Below, in pieces: positions 1 to 9,208 of a stretch of 64,000 nt of DNA. Under the pieces are notes generated by a model. That model was not told the origin of the DNA, ran no database searches, and saw only the letters and a program-made list of their open reading frames with translations. The first letter of the stretch is position 1; each line of letters begins with the position of its first letter. The translations under genes and the position numbers were made by a program. This DNA is from Jiella pacifica (lineage in GTDB: Bacteria > Pseudomonadota > Alphaproteobacteria > Rhizobiales > Rhizobiaceae), in NCBI RefSeq assembly GCF_010500815.1, contig NZ_JAAAMG010000015.1, positions 62,001-126,000 on the forward strand, read 5' to 3'.

Positions 1-641
1 GCATCGACAAGGAAGATCGCGAACTCTCCTCCTACGACGTCCTGAAGGAAGACGCTTCGATCAGTCAGGCGGCGATGCGGACGGCCGTGCCGAACCTGTC
101 GATCATTCCCTCGACCATGGATCTTCTTGGCCTGGAGACGGAGATATCCGGCATCCACGGGCGGGCCTACCGGCTGCGCGACGCGCTGCATTTCCATCAG
201 CAGGAAGGCGCCGATTACGACTTCGTTCTGGTCGACTGCCCGCCCTCGCTCAACATCTTGACCATCAATGCCATGGCCGCCGCCGATGCCGTCCTGGTGC
301 CGCTGCAATGCGAGTTCTTCGCCCTCGAAGGCCTGTCGCAGCTCTTGCAGACGGTGGAGCAGGTGCGCGACAGCCTCAATCCGATGCTCGGCCTGCACGG
401 CATCGTCCTGACCATGTATGACAGCCGCAACAATCTCGCCGCCCAGGTGGTCCGGGACGTCCGCTCCTATATGGGCGAGCATGTCTACGACACGGTGATC
501 CCGCGCAACGTCCGGATCTCCGAGGCGCCTTCCTATGGGAAGCCGGCGATCCTCTACGACCTCAAATGCCCCGGCAGCCAGGCCTATATCCAGCTCGCCT
601 CCGAGGTGATCCGGCGCGAGGAAAGGCTCGTCGCCGCGTGA
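1..641 (+). CDS. parA: Chromosome partitioning ATPase ParA (5'-truncated by window edge)
   Basis: ParA/Soj-family ATPase that moves ParB-parS complexes during chromosome segregation. Only the C-terminal part, about 212 codons read in the frame starting at base 3, is present; the P-loop Walker A lies upstream of the window. Visible family features are the post-Walker segment (LSSYDVLKED, NLSIIPSTMDLLG), the Walker B-like DFVLVDCPPSLN, the PLQCEFFALEGLSQL segment and the C-terminal NVRISEAPSYGKPAI motif. The internal ATG at 75 is not the real start. It is followed 74 bp later by parB on the same strand, the usual parAB operon. Recognition is by motif; truncation is due only to the window border. 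Confidence 0.95.
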   Translation, partial: IDKEDRELSSYDVLKEDASISQAAMRTAVPNLSIIPSTMDLLGLETEISGIHGRAYRLRDALHFHQQEGADYDFVLVDCPPSLNILTINAMAAADAVLVPLQCEFFALEGLSQLLQTVEQVRDSLNPMLGLHGIVLTMYDSRNNLAAQVVRDVRSYMGEHVYDTVIPRNVRISEAPSYGKPAILYDLKCPGSQAYIQLASEVIRREERLVAA

Positions 642-715
642 GCCGGACGGACGGGACGGGGACGGGCGGCGAAGCGACGAACAAGGCGGTGCAGACGGAA
701 GATGGGAAGAGGCCA

Positions 716-1699
716 ATGACCGAAGACAGATCGCGCCAGAGACTGGGACGAGGCCTCGCCTCGCTGATCGGCGGCGGCGCCTCCGGCCCGTCCCGCCCGG
801 TCCCGGGCTTCGATCCGCAGCCGGCTACTCCCTCCGTGGCGCCCGAGCGGTCGGTGCCGATCGCCAGCATCACCCCCAATCCGCACAATCCGCGGCGCTA
901 TTTCCGCGAGGACGAGCTTGCCGAGCTCGCCGCCTCGATCCGCCAGCACGGCGTCGTCCAGCCGCTTCTGGTGCGCCCGCTCGGCAGCGACAGGAGCCGG
1001 TTCGAGCTCGTCGCCGGTGAGCGCCGCCTGCGCGCGGCCATCCTGGCTGGGCTATCCGAGGTTCCGGTGGTCCTGCGGGAGCTGAACGACCGCCAGTCGC
1101 TCGAAATCGCCATCATCGAGAACGTCCAGCGCGCCGATCTCAACGCCATCGAGGAGGCGCTCGGCTATCAGTCGCTGATCGACGAGCACGGCTATACCCA
1201 GGCCGATCTCGCCGAGATCCTCGCCAAGAGCCGCAGCCACGTCGCCAACACGCTGCGGCTGTTGAAGTTGCCGCCCGAGGTGCGGGCGATGGTCGAGGAG
1301 GGCGTCCTTTCGGCGGGTGCCGCCCGAACGGTGGTCACCGCCGACGATCCGGTGACGCTGGCAAAGCGCATCGCCTCGGAGAACCTGTCGGTGCGTGAGG
1401 CCGAGGCGCTGGCGCGCGATCCGGCGGCGGCCGAGGAAACGCCGAAGCAGGCGGCCCGCCGCCGCGGCCGCAAATCGGCCGAGACCGCCGAAGAACCCAA
1501 GAGCGAGGCGATCCTCGGCTATGAGCGCCGGCTCCGCGAGGCGACCGGCTTCGACGTGTCGATCGTCGTTTCCGGCGGCCGGCCGGTGGTCCAGTTCGAT
1601 CTCGACCGGGAGGCCGATCTGGAGGGGCTCGTTCGGCGCCTCGAGAATCAGGGCGGCTATACGGCGGGGTTCACCAGCCCGCGTTTGCGCTCGCTCTGA
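716..1699 (+). CDS. parB: Chromosome partitioning protein ParB
   Basis: ParB/Spo0J DNA-binding CTPase, 327 aa, that loads on parS sites and works with ParA. The N-terminal region has the lysine/arginine-poor linker after the RQRLGRGLASLIGG ParA-interacting motif, then the CTP-binding segments GERRLRAA (about residue 101) and ENVQRADLNAIEEA (about residue 137). A helix-turn-helix follows (YTQADLAEILAKSRSHVAN), and a C-terminal dimerisation domain ends the protein. Start at ATG 716 is chosen because AAGAGG lies just upstream and the motif MTEDRSRQRLGRGLASLIG begins there as in other rhizobial ParB proteins. Longer in-frame upstream sequence overlaps parA and looks non-coding. Candidate binding sites are listed at 6469, 17605, 27416 and 37331. 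Confidence 0.97.
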   Translation: MTEDRSRQRLGRGLASLIGGGASGPSRPVPGFDPQPATPSVAPERSVPIASITPNPHNPRRYFREDELAELAASIRQHGVVQPLLVRPLGSDRSRFELVAGERRLRAAILAGLSEVPVVLRELNDRQSLEIAIIENVQRADLNAIEEALGYQSLIDEHGYTQADLAEILAKSRSHVANTLRLLKLPPEVRAMVEEGVLSAGAARTVVTADDPVTLAKRIASENLSVREAEALARDPAAAEETPKQAARRRGRKSAETAEEPKSEAILGYERRLREATGFDVSIVVSGGRPVVQFDLDREADLEGLVRRLENQGGYTAGFTSPRLRSL

Positions 1700-1746
1700 A
1701 GGCGGGCGCCCAGGGGCGGCTGCTTCTGCTCCCGTCTGCTTGCCCC

Positions 1747-2144
1747 CTACCCTGCCCGATAGTCCTCGTCGGAGACCTGCTCCAGCCAATCGACGGCGCT
1801 GCCATCGACGCGTTCCTGAATGGCGATGTGGGCCATGCCGGTGGTCGCCGTCGCGCCGTGCCAGTGCCGCTCGCCGGGTGGAAACCAGACGACGTCGCCG
1901 GCCCGGACCGTCTCTTTCGCCCCGCCCTCCCGGCGCACTCAGCCGCAGCCGTCCGTGACGATCAGGGTCTGGCCGAGCGGATGGGTATGCAGGCGGTGCG
2001 GGCGCCGGGCTCGAAGGTCACCCGCGCCATGGCAACGCGCGCCGGCTCCGGCGGGCTGATCAACGGATCGAGCCGCACCCGACCGGTAAAATATTCCGCG
2101 GGGCCTTCGCCCGATGGCGTATCGCCGATGCGCTTGATCTCCAT
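1747..2144 (-). pseudogene. Cupin-domain protein, broken by a frameshift and a nonsense codon
   Basis: Reading from ATG 2144 the product starts [19 protein letters not shown] and continues to FEPGARTA, the start of a small (about 130 aa) cupin of the GrpB/carboxymuconolactone-associated type. Near base 1990 one base is missing: the codons for the expected Trp-His-Thr-His metal motif are read as Cys-Ile-Pro-Ile. Restoring one base recovers [17 protein letters not shown], after which TGA (1939-1941) replaces the expected Trp codon TGG. The reading frame then continues to the normal C-terminus ([19 protein letters not shown]). Two independent lesions argue for real decay, although sequencing error at both places cannot be excluded. 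It interrupts the parB-holA neighbourhood. Confidence 0.8.
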
Positions 2145-2412
2145 GGGTCGTCGCTCCTGCTGTCGCGGCCGGAATGGGGCCGCCTGGCCATGATAGATAA
2201 GGCGCAAATGGCGGGAGACACTGGCCGCATCGGCGAGTGCATGACAGGATGATCGTCGGCGCGGAGCGGTGCGCGGCCGGATTGACCGATCTGGAACGGC
2301 CGACCCTTTATCGCCGCGGCGAGCAGCGGTGTCGGCGATCGGTCCGAGGCCGAAGGGCAGAGGTGAGGCCGCATGACGGCGCAAATGAACACCCGGGCGT
2401 GGAAATCGACGC

Positions 2413-3381
2413 ATGACCGGAGCTATGACGCCGCCCGCGGCATCAAACCGTCAGCCTGACATGGCGGAAGCGACCGAGGCGGCCCGCACCCTCGCCCTGA
2501 CGGCGGGCGAACTCTCTTTGAACGTCGCCCCGACGGTCGGTGGCGCGATTGCCGCCTTTTCGGTTGGGGCGGTGCCGATCCTCCGCCGGACGCCGCCTTT
2601 GGCCCTTGCGGAGCGACGCGCCGGCCTTTGCGGCTCCTATGCGATGATCCCCTATTCCAACCGCATCGCCGACGCCGCCTTCGACTTCGGCGACGAGCGG
2701 TTCCAGCTCGCGCGCAATTTCGGCGACAACCCGCACAGCCTCCACGGCAATGGCTGGCAGCGGGCCTGGACGGTGGTCTCGGCCGCCCCCGACGCGGCGG
2801 TGGTCGCGCTCGACCATGATCCGCAGGAGAGCGCGGCAAGGGCCGCGGAATGGCCCTTCGCCTATCGCGGCGAGCAGCGCTTCGTCCTGACGCCGCAGGG
2901 CCTCGCGGTCACGCTTTGCCTGGAGAACCGCGACGACCGGCCCATGCCCGCCGGCTTCGGCCTCCACCCCTATTTCGACCGACCGGGCGCGTATCTGCGC
3001 TTTGCGGCGAGCCGCGTCTGGCAGAGCGACGGGCGCGTTCTGCCGACCGGGCGCATGACCGTGCCGCAATCCTGGGACTGCCGAACGATGCGCCGGGTGG
3101 ATGGTATCGGCGCGGTGGATCACTGCTTCGAGGGCTGGGACGGGACGGCCGAGATCGCCTATCCGGAGCGTCGCATACTGATCCGTATTAAAACCGATCC
3201 CGTGTTCGGCAAGCTGGTCGTCTTCCGCGCCGACGAACGCGACTTCTTTGCCGTCGAGCCGGTGAGCCACATGGTCGACGCGGTCAACCGGGTGGAAACG
3301 GGCGATCACGGGCTCCGGGTGCTGGCGCCGGCCGAGCGGATGGAAGGAACCGTCCGTTTCGACATCGAACGGCTCCCCTGA
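2413..3381 (+). CDS. Aldose 1-epimerase (galactose mutarotase) family protein
   Basis: 322-aa member of the galactose mutarotase-like fold. It shows the family pattern of a Pro-Tyr-Ser-Asn-Arg segment ([16 protein letters not shown]), an [12 protein letters not shown] motif holding a catalytic-type His, FGLHPYFDR with the second His, and the acidic [14 protein letters not shown] near the C-terminus that carries the general-base Glu. The predicted role is interconversion of sugar anomers in the cytoplasm; the substrate is not defined by sequence. Start codons at 2413, 2425 and 2461 are all possible; 2413 is used because the later ones lack a well-spaced ribosome site. It stands alone between the cupin pseudogene and the convergent holA. 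Confidence 0.85.
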   Translation: MTGAMTPPAASNRQPDMAEATEAARTLALTAGELSLNVAPTVGGAIAAFSVGAVPILRRTPPLALAERRAGLCGSYAMIPYSNRIADAAFDFGDERFQLARNFGDNPHSLHGNGWQRAWTVVSAAPDAAVVALDHDPQESAARAAEWPFAYRGEQRFVLTPQGLAVTLCLENRDDRPMPAGFGLHPYFDRPGAYLRFAASRVWQSDGRVLPTGRMTVPQSWDCRTMRRVDGIGAVDHCFEGWDGTAEIAYPERRILIRIKTDPVFGKLVVFRADERDFFAVEPVSHMVDAVNRVETGDHGLRVLAPAERMEGTVRFDIERLP

Positions 3382-3515
3382 TCCGAGGCTTCCTTACCTG
3401 GCATGATCGGCGACAGTCGGGCTTGTGGGTCGATCCCTCGCGCCAGGAGGCGGGGGGCAGGACGCCACATGTGGATGCCACGCGCTGACAGGCGCCCGGG
3501 CGCGAGGCCGCGGCC

Positions 3516-4562
3516 TCAAAGCCGCCCGCGGGCCCGCAACCTTGCGGCCTCCACCGCCGTGTCCATCAGCGTCTTGTGGGTGATGGTCAGCGCCAGGCCG
3601 GAATCCTTGCGGCTCGACAGGATGTCCGCCTCGATCGCCTGGACGCGGCGGTCGATCGCCGCCAGCGGCCAGGCATTGAGCGCCGCCTCCAGAGCCGGCT
3701 TGCGGCGGAAATGCGGGCGGCGGCGTTCGACCGCGCGGGCGACCGGCTCGCCATGCTTCTCGACGCTGTCGCGCAGCGCCTGCAACTGCTGGAAATAGCG
3801 CAGCAGCGCCTGATGCAGCTGGAAGGTCGCGGTGCCGGCCGTGGTCAGCCGGTCGATCAGATGCGGCAGGCGCTTGACCTCGCCGGAAGCGGCCGCGTCG
3901 ATCGCTTCGTCGAGCGCGTCGGCCGAGACGTCGCCGACGATCGCCGCCACGTCCTCCTCGGTCACGGTCGCCGTGCCGAGCGCATAGAGGCAGAGCTTCT
4001 TCACCTCGCCGCGCGAGGCGATGCGGTCCGCCCCGAGCCGGGCCTTCAACGCCTCGCGGGCCTCCCGGTCCATCGACAGGCCCGCAGCGGACAGCTCCTC
4101 GTCGATCATCAGGTCGAGCGACCGACCCTCGTCCTGATAGCAGGGCAGGGCCATGGCGTGGCGGCCGCGCTCGACATGGGTGCGAAGCCCGGCGCTCTTC
4201 TTCAGATCGCCCGCCTCGACGACGATCAGCGTCTCGGCGAGCCGCGTCCCCGCCAGCTCGCCGATCGCATCCGCCAGTGCACGGCCGGCTCCGGCCCCCC
4301 GCACCCGGACGAGACGCTTGCCGCCGAGCAGCGACAGCGTGTTCGCCTCGTCATAGAGCCGGCCGATGTCCTTCTCGATCTCGTCGGCCGACAGGGTGAC
4401 GGCGGAAAACGGGTCGGTCGGATCGACGCCGAAGGCCTTGGCGAGCTTGGCCGAACGCTCCGCGACGAGGCCGGTGTCCGGCCCGTAGAAGAGGACGACG
4501 GAGAAGGCGAAGTCCGGCCGATTGAGAAAGGCCTCGACTTCGCCGGCTTTCTTCTGGGCCAT
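3516..4562 (-). CDS. holA: DNA polymerase III delta subunit HolA
   Basis: 348 aa, the usual size of the clamp-loader delta subunit, which opens the beta sliding clamp during replication. The N-terminus (MAQKKAGEVEAFL, then VVLFYGPDTGLVAER) fits HolA, with the AAA-like region (LGGKRLVRVRG, ETLIVVEAGDLKKSAGLR), the central lid (ARLGADRIASRGEVKKLCLY) and a C-terminal collar domain (FQLHQALLRYFQQLQALR). Start 4562 is preceded by AAAGGA; an in-frame 66-codon upstream extension is rejected as it lacks family similarity. It is the last gene of leuS-lptE-holA on the minus strand, an arrangement conserved next to parAB in Hyphomicrobiales. Confidence 0.95.
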   Translation of the reverse strand: MAQKKAGEVEAFLNRPDFAFSVVLFYGPDTGLVAERSAKLAKAFGVDPTDPFSAVTLSADEIEKDIGRLYDEANTLSLLGGKRLVRVRGAGAGRALADAIGELAGTRLAETLIVVEAGDLKKSAGLRTHVERGRHAMALPCYQDEGRSLDLMIDEELSAAGLSMDREAREALKARLGADRIASRGEVKKLCLYALGTATVTEEDVAAIVGDVSADALDEAIDAAASGEVKRLPHLIDRLTTAGTATFQLHQALLRYFQQLQALRDSVEKHGEPVARAVERRRPHFRRKPALEAALNAWPLAAIDRRVQAIEADILSSRKDSGLALTITHKTLMDTAVEAARLRARGRL

Positions 4563-4680
4563 GGGGCGGGGTCCTTTCGTCGGCGATGGGGGCGGCAATC
4601 GAGCGGCCGGGAGCCCGCCCGTCGAGGGGGCAGGGGCTCGGCATGGCCCTTCGCTATCCTTGCGGCGGGGATGAACCAAT

Positions 4681-4706
4681 GACGACGAAGCCGCTGCTTC
4701 GTCGTC
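4681..4706. other. Perfect intergenic hairpin between lptE and holA
   Basis: GACGACGAAG and its exact reverse complement CTTCGTCGTC flank a 6-base loop. There is no U-run on either strand, so it is more likely an RNA-stability or attenuating hairpin in the lptE-holA transcript than a standard terminator. Confidence 0.5.
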
Positions 4707-4784
4707 ACGCAAAGCCCTGCCGCACCCCGCGTTCGCATGTCGGATGAGGGGCGCCGCCATCGGCCTCGCGCCCGCTCCGGCTCC

Positions 4785-5369
4785 TCACCCCGCGCTGCGC
4801 GAAAGCGACGAGGCGATGGCGATTTCGAGCTGGGCGGCGAGCTGTTTGCTGGCCTCTTCGCGGGCGTTCTTCAGCGCCCGCTGGCTGGCATAGAGCTGCA
4901 CCGTCTGATCGTAGGGGACCGTCGCCGACCGCTCGCCCGTGGCGACCACGACGCGGTCGGAAAGGCGGACCAGCCGATACTTGGCCCTTTCGACGTAGAT
5001 CACCGAGCGCGAGACGCCATCGCTCTGCACGACCACGCCCCGGGCCTTGCCCGTCACCTCGAGATGAAGCTCGTAAAGCGGGTCGGAGACCGGTGTGCCG
5101 CGATTGAGGCGGAACAAAAGCTCGTTGCGCACCAGCTGGTCGGTGCGGGTATCGGCCTCGGTGATGGCGATGCGCCCGGCATAGGGCAGCCGCATGGCGC
5201 CGGCGCCGACATCGGTTCCGCCCACCCCGTGGGTGCCGTAGAGCGGCCCTGCGGTACAGCCGGCGAGGAGCGCGGTGCCGAGCAACGCCGCCACGAACGT
5301 CCGGCGCGGAGAGGGGGCGGACAGGCCGCCCTTCGGAGCGGCGCGACCGGCGCGATCAGACGACGACAT
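4785..5369 (-). CDS. lptE: LPS-assembly lipoprotein LptE
   Basis: 194 aa. A signal peptide is followed by the lipobox LLAGC (Cys near residue 38), so this is an outer-membrane lipoprotein. The mature part begins GPLYGTHG and contains segments typical of rhizobial LptE ([20 protein letters not shown]). LptE plugs and helps assemble the LptD barrel that inserts lipopolysaccharide. The gene overlaps the 3' end of leuS by 14 bp, so the two are translationally linked, and it precedes holA. The sequence is poorly conserved as usual for LptE; synteny and the lipobox carry the call. Confidence 0.88.
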   Translation of the reverse strand: MSSSDRAGRAAPKGGLSAPSPRRTFVAALLGTALLAGCTAGPLYGTHGVGGTDVGAGAMRLPYAGRIAITEADTRTDQLVRNELLFRLNRGTPVSDPLYELHLEVTGKARGVVVQSDGVSRSVIYVERAKYRLVRLSDRVVVATGERSATVPYDQTVQLYASQRALKNAREEASKQLAAQLEIAIASSLSRSAG

Positions 5370-7977
5370 TGACGATTCTCCCCGGCACCACCACCAGGCG
5401 TCTGGGCGCCTGGCCGGCCAGCGCGGCGACGACGAAATCGAGCGCCAGCACGGCCTTCTCGATGTCAGCTTTGCCGGCGTCCGCGGGCAGGGTCAAGTCG
5501 CCTCGCTTCTTGCCGTTGATCTGCACCGGGAGTGTGACCTGATCGTCAGCCAGAAGGCTCTCGTCGACCTGCGGCCATGGCGCCGAGGCTGCGAGGCCGG
5601 CGCCGCCGATCGCCGCCCAGAGGCTTTCGGCGAGATGCGGCATCATCGGCGCGACGATGCGTGCGAGCATCGACATGGCTTCGCGGGCGGCTCCCGCCTG
5701 GCTCCGATCGGCCGGGTTCACCTTGGCGAACGACGCCGCCAGCTCGTTGACGAGTTCGTGGACCCGGGCGATCGCCTTGTTGAAGGCGAGGCGCTCGATG
5801 TCGTCGGAGACGCCGGCGACGGTACGGTGGGCCGCCTTGCGGATCTCGAGGGCGAGGCCTTCACTGCCCGGTGCCGGAACCTTGCCGTCCGCCGGACCGA
5901 GCTTGCCGGCGGTTTCTGTGACCAGCCGCCACAGCCGCTGAACGAAGCGATGGGCGGCCTCGACGCCGGCCTCCGACCAGATCACGTCGCGGTCCGGCGG
6001 GGAGTCGGACAGGACAAACCAGCGGGCCGTGTCGGCGCCATAGGAGGCGATGATGTCGTCCGGATCGACGACGTTCTTCTTCGACTTCGACATCTTCTCG
6101 ATGCCGCCGATCTCGACGGCGGCGCCGGTCGACAGGCGGGTCGCGACGCGCTTGCCGTCCGCCTCTTCGATCCGCACGTCCTCCGGCGGCAGCCATTCGC
6201 GGCCGTCCTTGTAGGTCTCGTGCACCACCATGCCCTGGGTGAACAGGCCCTTGAACGGCTCGTCGAGATCGAGATGGCCGCATGCCCGCATCGCCCGCAC
6301 GAAGAAGCGCGAATAGAGGAGATGCAGGATCGCATGCTCGATGCCGCCGATATACTGGTCGACGGGGAGCCAGGCATTGGCCGCCTGCGGGTCGGTCGGC
6401 TCGTCGGTGTGAGGTGCAGTGAACCGCGCGAAATACCACGAGGAATCGACGAAGGTGTCCATCGTGTCTGTTTCACGTGAAGCATCGCCGCCGCATTGCG
6501 GGCAGGTGGCCTTTCGCCAGGTCGGGTGCCGGTCGAGCGGATTGCCGGGCTTGTCGAAGTCGATGTCGTCGGGGAGCTTGACGGGCAGGTTCTCGCGCTT
6601 CTCCGGCACGACGCCGCAGGCGGCGCAATGCAGGACCGGAATCGGGCAGCCCCAATAGCGCTGGCGCGAAATCCCCCAGTCGCGCAGGCGATAGTTCACC
6701 TTGCGGCTGGCCTGGGGCGCGCCGAAGAGCTCAGTCGCTTCCAGCTTCGCGGCGACGGCGTCGAAGGCCTCGTCCGGCGTCTTGCCGTCGAGAAACTGCG
6801 AATTGTAGATCGTGCCGTCCTCGACATAGGCCTTGTCCGCCACGGAGAACGCCACCGGATCCTCGTGGGGCGGCAGGACGACGGGTCTCACGGGAAGATT
6901 GTATTTGCGGGCGAAGTCGAGATCGCGCTGGTCGTGGGCCGGGCAGCCGAAGACTGCGCCGGTGCCGTATTCCATCAGGACGAAATTGGCCACATAGACC
7001 GGCACGCGCCAGCTCGCGTCGAGCGGATGCACCGCCTCGATCGTCGTCCTGTAGCCCTTCTTTTCGGCCGTCTCGATCGCTTCGGCGGTGGTGCCGGTCT
7101 TGCGGGTCTCGGCGATGAAGGCGGCGAGCTCGGGATCGGTCCCGGCGGCCTTCTGCGCCAGCGGGTGGTCGGGCGCGACCGCGATGAAGGACGCGCCGAA
7201 GAGCGTGTCCGGCCGGGTGGTGAACACCGTCACGTCGCTGGAGCCCTCGGGCGCGGTGCCCTCCGCCAGCGCCCAGCGCAGCATCAGGCCTTCCGACTTG
7301 CCGATCCAGTTCTTCTGCATCAGCCGAACCTTTTCCGGCCACTCCGGCAGCCGGTCGAGGGCGGCCGCGAGGTCGTCGGCAAAGTCGGTGATCTTGAAGA
7401 ACCACTGGACGAGTTCGCGGCTCTCCACCTCGGCGCCGGAGCGCCAGCCCTTGCCGTCGATCACCTGCTCGTTGGCGAGCACCGTCATGTCGACGGGGTC
7501 CCAGTTGACCTTCGACTTCTTGCGATAGGCGAGGCCCTTGTCCAACATGTCGAGGAACAGCATCTGCTGGCGATGGTAGTATTCGACGTCGCAGGTGGCG
7601 AATTCGCGCGACCAGTCGAGCGACAGCCCCATCGATTTCAGCTGTTTGCGCATCGTGTCGATGTTCTGGTAGGTCCATTTCGCCGGATGGACCTTGTTCT
7701 GCATCGCGGCGTTCTCGGCCGGCATGCCGAAGGCGTCCCAGCCCATCGGGTGCAGCACGTTGAAGCCCTTCGCCCGCTTGTAGCGCGCCACCACGTCGCC
7801 CAGCGCATAGTTGCGCACATGGCCCATGTGGATGCGGCCCGACGGGTAGGGGAACATCTCCAGGACGTAGTATTTTTCGCCCGCCGCATCAGTCTTGGTC
7901 TCGAAGAGCTTCGCCTCGGCCCAGGCGGACTGCCATTTCGGCTCGGCGGTGCGGGGATTGTAGCGTTCGGTGGTCAT
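5356..7977 (-). CDS. leuS: Leucyl-tRNA synthetase
   Basis: 873-aa class I aminoacyl-tRNA synthetase that charges tRNA-Leu. The HIGH signature appears as [12 protein letters not shown] near residue 50. The zinc/editing domain follows, with [16 protein letters not shown] near residue 501, and the KMSKS loop is [16 protein letters not shown]. The C-terminal anticodon-binding region ends in [22 protein letters not shown]. The start [16 protein letters not shown] at 7977 is favoured because it matches the rhizobial start; an ATG three codons upstream is also possible. The coding sequence contains a parS-like palindrome at 6469-6484 that encodes part of the conserved RET of the editing/zinc region. 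lptE overlaps its stop. Confidence 0.98.
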   Translation of the reverse strand: MTTERYNPRTAEPKWQSAWAEAKLFETKTDAAGEKYYVLEMFPYPSGRIHMGHVRNYALGDVVARYKRAKGFNVLHPMGWDAFGMPAENAAMQNKVHPAKWTYQNIDTMRKQLKSMGLSLDWSREFATCDVEYYHRQQMLFLDMLDKGLAYRKKSKVNWDPVDMTVLANEQVIDGKGWRSGAEVESRELVQWFFKITDFADDLAAALDRLPEWPEKVRLMQKNWIGKSEGLMLRWALAEGTAPEGSSDVTVFTTRPDTLFGASFIAVAPDHPLAQKAAGTDPELAAFIAETRKTGTTAEAIETAEKKGYRTTIEAVHPLDASWRVPVYVANFVLMEYGTGAVFGCPAHDQRDLDFARKYNLPVRPVVLPPHEDPVAFSVADKAYVEDGTIYNSQFLDGKTPDEAFDAVAAKLEATELFGAPQASRKVNYRLRDWGISRQRYWGCPIPVLHCAACGVVPEKRENLPVKLPDDIDFDKPGNPLDRHPTWRKATCPQCGGDASRETDTMDTFVDSSWYFARFTAPHTDEPTDPQAANAWLPVDQYIGGIEHAILHLLYSRFFVRAMRACGHLDLDEPFKGLFTQGMVVHETYKDGREWLPPEDVRIEEADGKRVATRLSTGAAVEIGGIEKMSKSKKNVVDPDDIIASYGADTARWFVLSDSPPDRDVIWSEAGVEAAHRFVQRLWRLVTETAGKLGPADGKVPAPGSEGLALEIRKAAHRTVAGVSDDIERLAFNKAIARVHELVNELAASFAKVNPADRSQAGAAREAMSMLARIVAPMMPHLAESLWAAIGGAGLAASAPWPQVDESLLADDQVTLPVQINGKKRGDLTLPADAGKADIEKAVLALDFVVAALAGQAPRRLVVVPGRIVNVVV
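6469..6484. promoter_or_regulatory. parS-like ParB-binding site inside leuS
   Basis: TGTTTCACGTGAAGCA matches 15 of 16 bases of the well-known bacterial parS consensus TGTTTCACGTGAAACA. It sits 4.8 kb downstream of parB. In the leuS reading frame it encodes Ala-Ser-Arg-Glu-Thr using TCA and CGT codons, which look uncommon in this GC-rich sequence. Confidence 0.85.
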
Positions 7978-8394
7978 GTCGGGCATCTCGTCGGAATGTC
8001 GGCGCGGGAGCAGGGAACGCTCCGTCTGAAAGCTCCGCAAGGGGTTATCCGGGCCTACGCGAAAGCGCAACGCCGGCCTTCCCAAGCCGCACTCCAGCTC
8101 GCATAAATGACGTCAGTGAAGGCAGAAGCAGAAGCGCCGAGGCCAGCCGGCGCTGCCGCGGAGGATGAGGCCCCGCGGCCGTGGCAACGGCTTTGTCTTC
8201 ATTCGGAGTGACTGTGATGTGGCTCCTACCACTGACTGTCACGCTTAGAGTGAAACGGACCCGAAGCGGCTGGCTGGTCGAACTCCGGGTCCAGATCATC
8301 ACCTGAGCGAGAGGCGTCGGGGCAATTGCCCCGGCGCCCACTCCGACAAGATAGAACGGAACTCTTTCCGCATCAAGAAAGCGCGACCCCAAGC
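7978..8394. other. 417-bp divergent intergenic region (leuS / yggS)
   Basis: No convincing gene is seen. The stretch is the divergent upstream region of leuS and yggS and must hold both promoters. No clear -35/-10 pair, T-box-like or other leader structure could be assigned by eye. Confidence 0.4.
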
Positions 8395-9072
8395 ATGACG
8401 ACGACAGATCAACTCAGCGGCTACGACGACGTCCGGCAACGCATCGCCAAGGCCGCCGCAAGTGCCAACCGCCCCGCCGACGCCGTCACCCTCGTCGCGG
8501 TCTCCAAGACTCATGGCGAGGAGGCGATCCTGCCGGTCATCGAGGCCGGGCAGCGGGTGTTCGGCGAGAACAAGGTGCAGGAATCGCAAGGCAAGTGGCC
8601 GGCGCTGAAGCAGCGCTTCCCCGATATCGAACTCCGGCTGCTCGGGCCGCTGCAGTCCAACAAGACGGCGGATGCCGTGGCGCTGTTCGACGTGATCGAG
8701 AGCGTCGACCGGGATAAGATCGCCCGCGAGATCGCCAAGGAGATGAAGAAGCAGGGCAGGGCGCCGCGCCTCTACGTCCAGGTCAATACCGGCGAGGAGC
8801 CGCAGAAGGCCGGGATCATGCCGACCGAGGCCGTCGCCTTCGTCGAGCGCTGCAGGACGGAGCACGGGCTCTCCATCGAGGGCCTGATGTGCATCCCGCC
8901 GGCGGAGGAAAATCCCGGCCCGCACTTCGCGCTTCTGAGGAAGTTAGCCGGCGAAGCAGGTGTTGAAAAGCTGTCCATGGGCATGTCAGGCGACTTCGAG
9001 ATCGCCGTCGAGATGGGCGCGACCTCGGTGCGCGTTGGCTCGGCGATTTTTGGAGCGCGGGATTACCGGTGA
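8395..9072 (+). CDS. YggS family pyridoxal-phosphate homeostasis protein
   Basis: 225 aa, a normal length for the YggS/PROSC/PLPBP family, a single-domain TIM barrel that binds PLP and keeps free PLP and amino-acid balance. Family motifs are LVAVSKTHGEEAI with the PLP lysine (about residue 38), FGENKVQESQGKW, LLGPLQSNKTADAV (usually HxxGxLQ.NK), VQVNTGEEPQKAG, GLMCIPP and LSMGMSGDFEIAVEMGATSVRVGSAIFG. Start 8395 (MTTTDQLSGYDDV) is chosen because the family N-terminus begins there; the upstream in-frame extension is unlike the family. It is transcribed divergently from leuS. Confidence 0.95.
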   Translation: MTTTDQLSGYDDVRQRIAKAAASANRPADAVTLVAVSKTHGEEAILPVIEAGQRVFGENKVQESQGKWPALKQRFPDIELRLLGPLQSNKTADAVALFDVIESVDRDKIAREIAKEMKKQGRAPRLYVQVNTGEEPQKAGIMPTEAVAFVERCRTEHGLSIEGLMCIPPAEENPGPHFALLRKLAGEAGVEKLSMGMSGDFEIAVEMGATSVRVGSAIFGARDYR

Positions 9073-9208
9073 AGGCACACCCATGATTCTCCACGGCCGA
9101 TCCTGGCCGAAGGCCGTCCGCGCCAGGCCGACGGTCCCGCTAAGCCCGACGCAACGGTGAGGGTGCGCCGGCTTTGCGGGAACCCCGGGAAAGCGGTTGC
9201 CGCGCCGT

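Noticed and set aside
8045-8392. Possible minus-strand gene upstream of leuS
   Set aside because: Composition and position suggest non-coding promoter DNA; no motif or ribosome site supports it.
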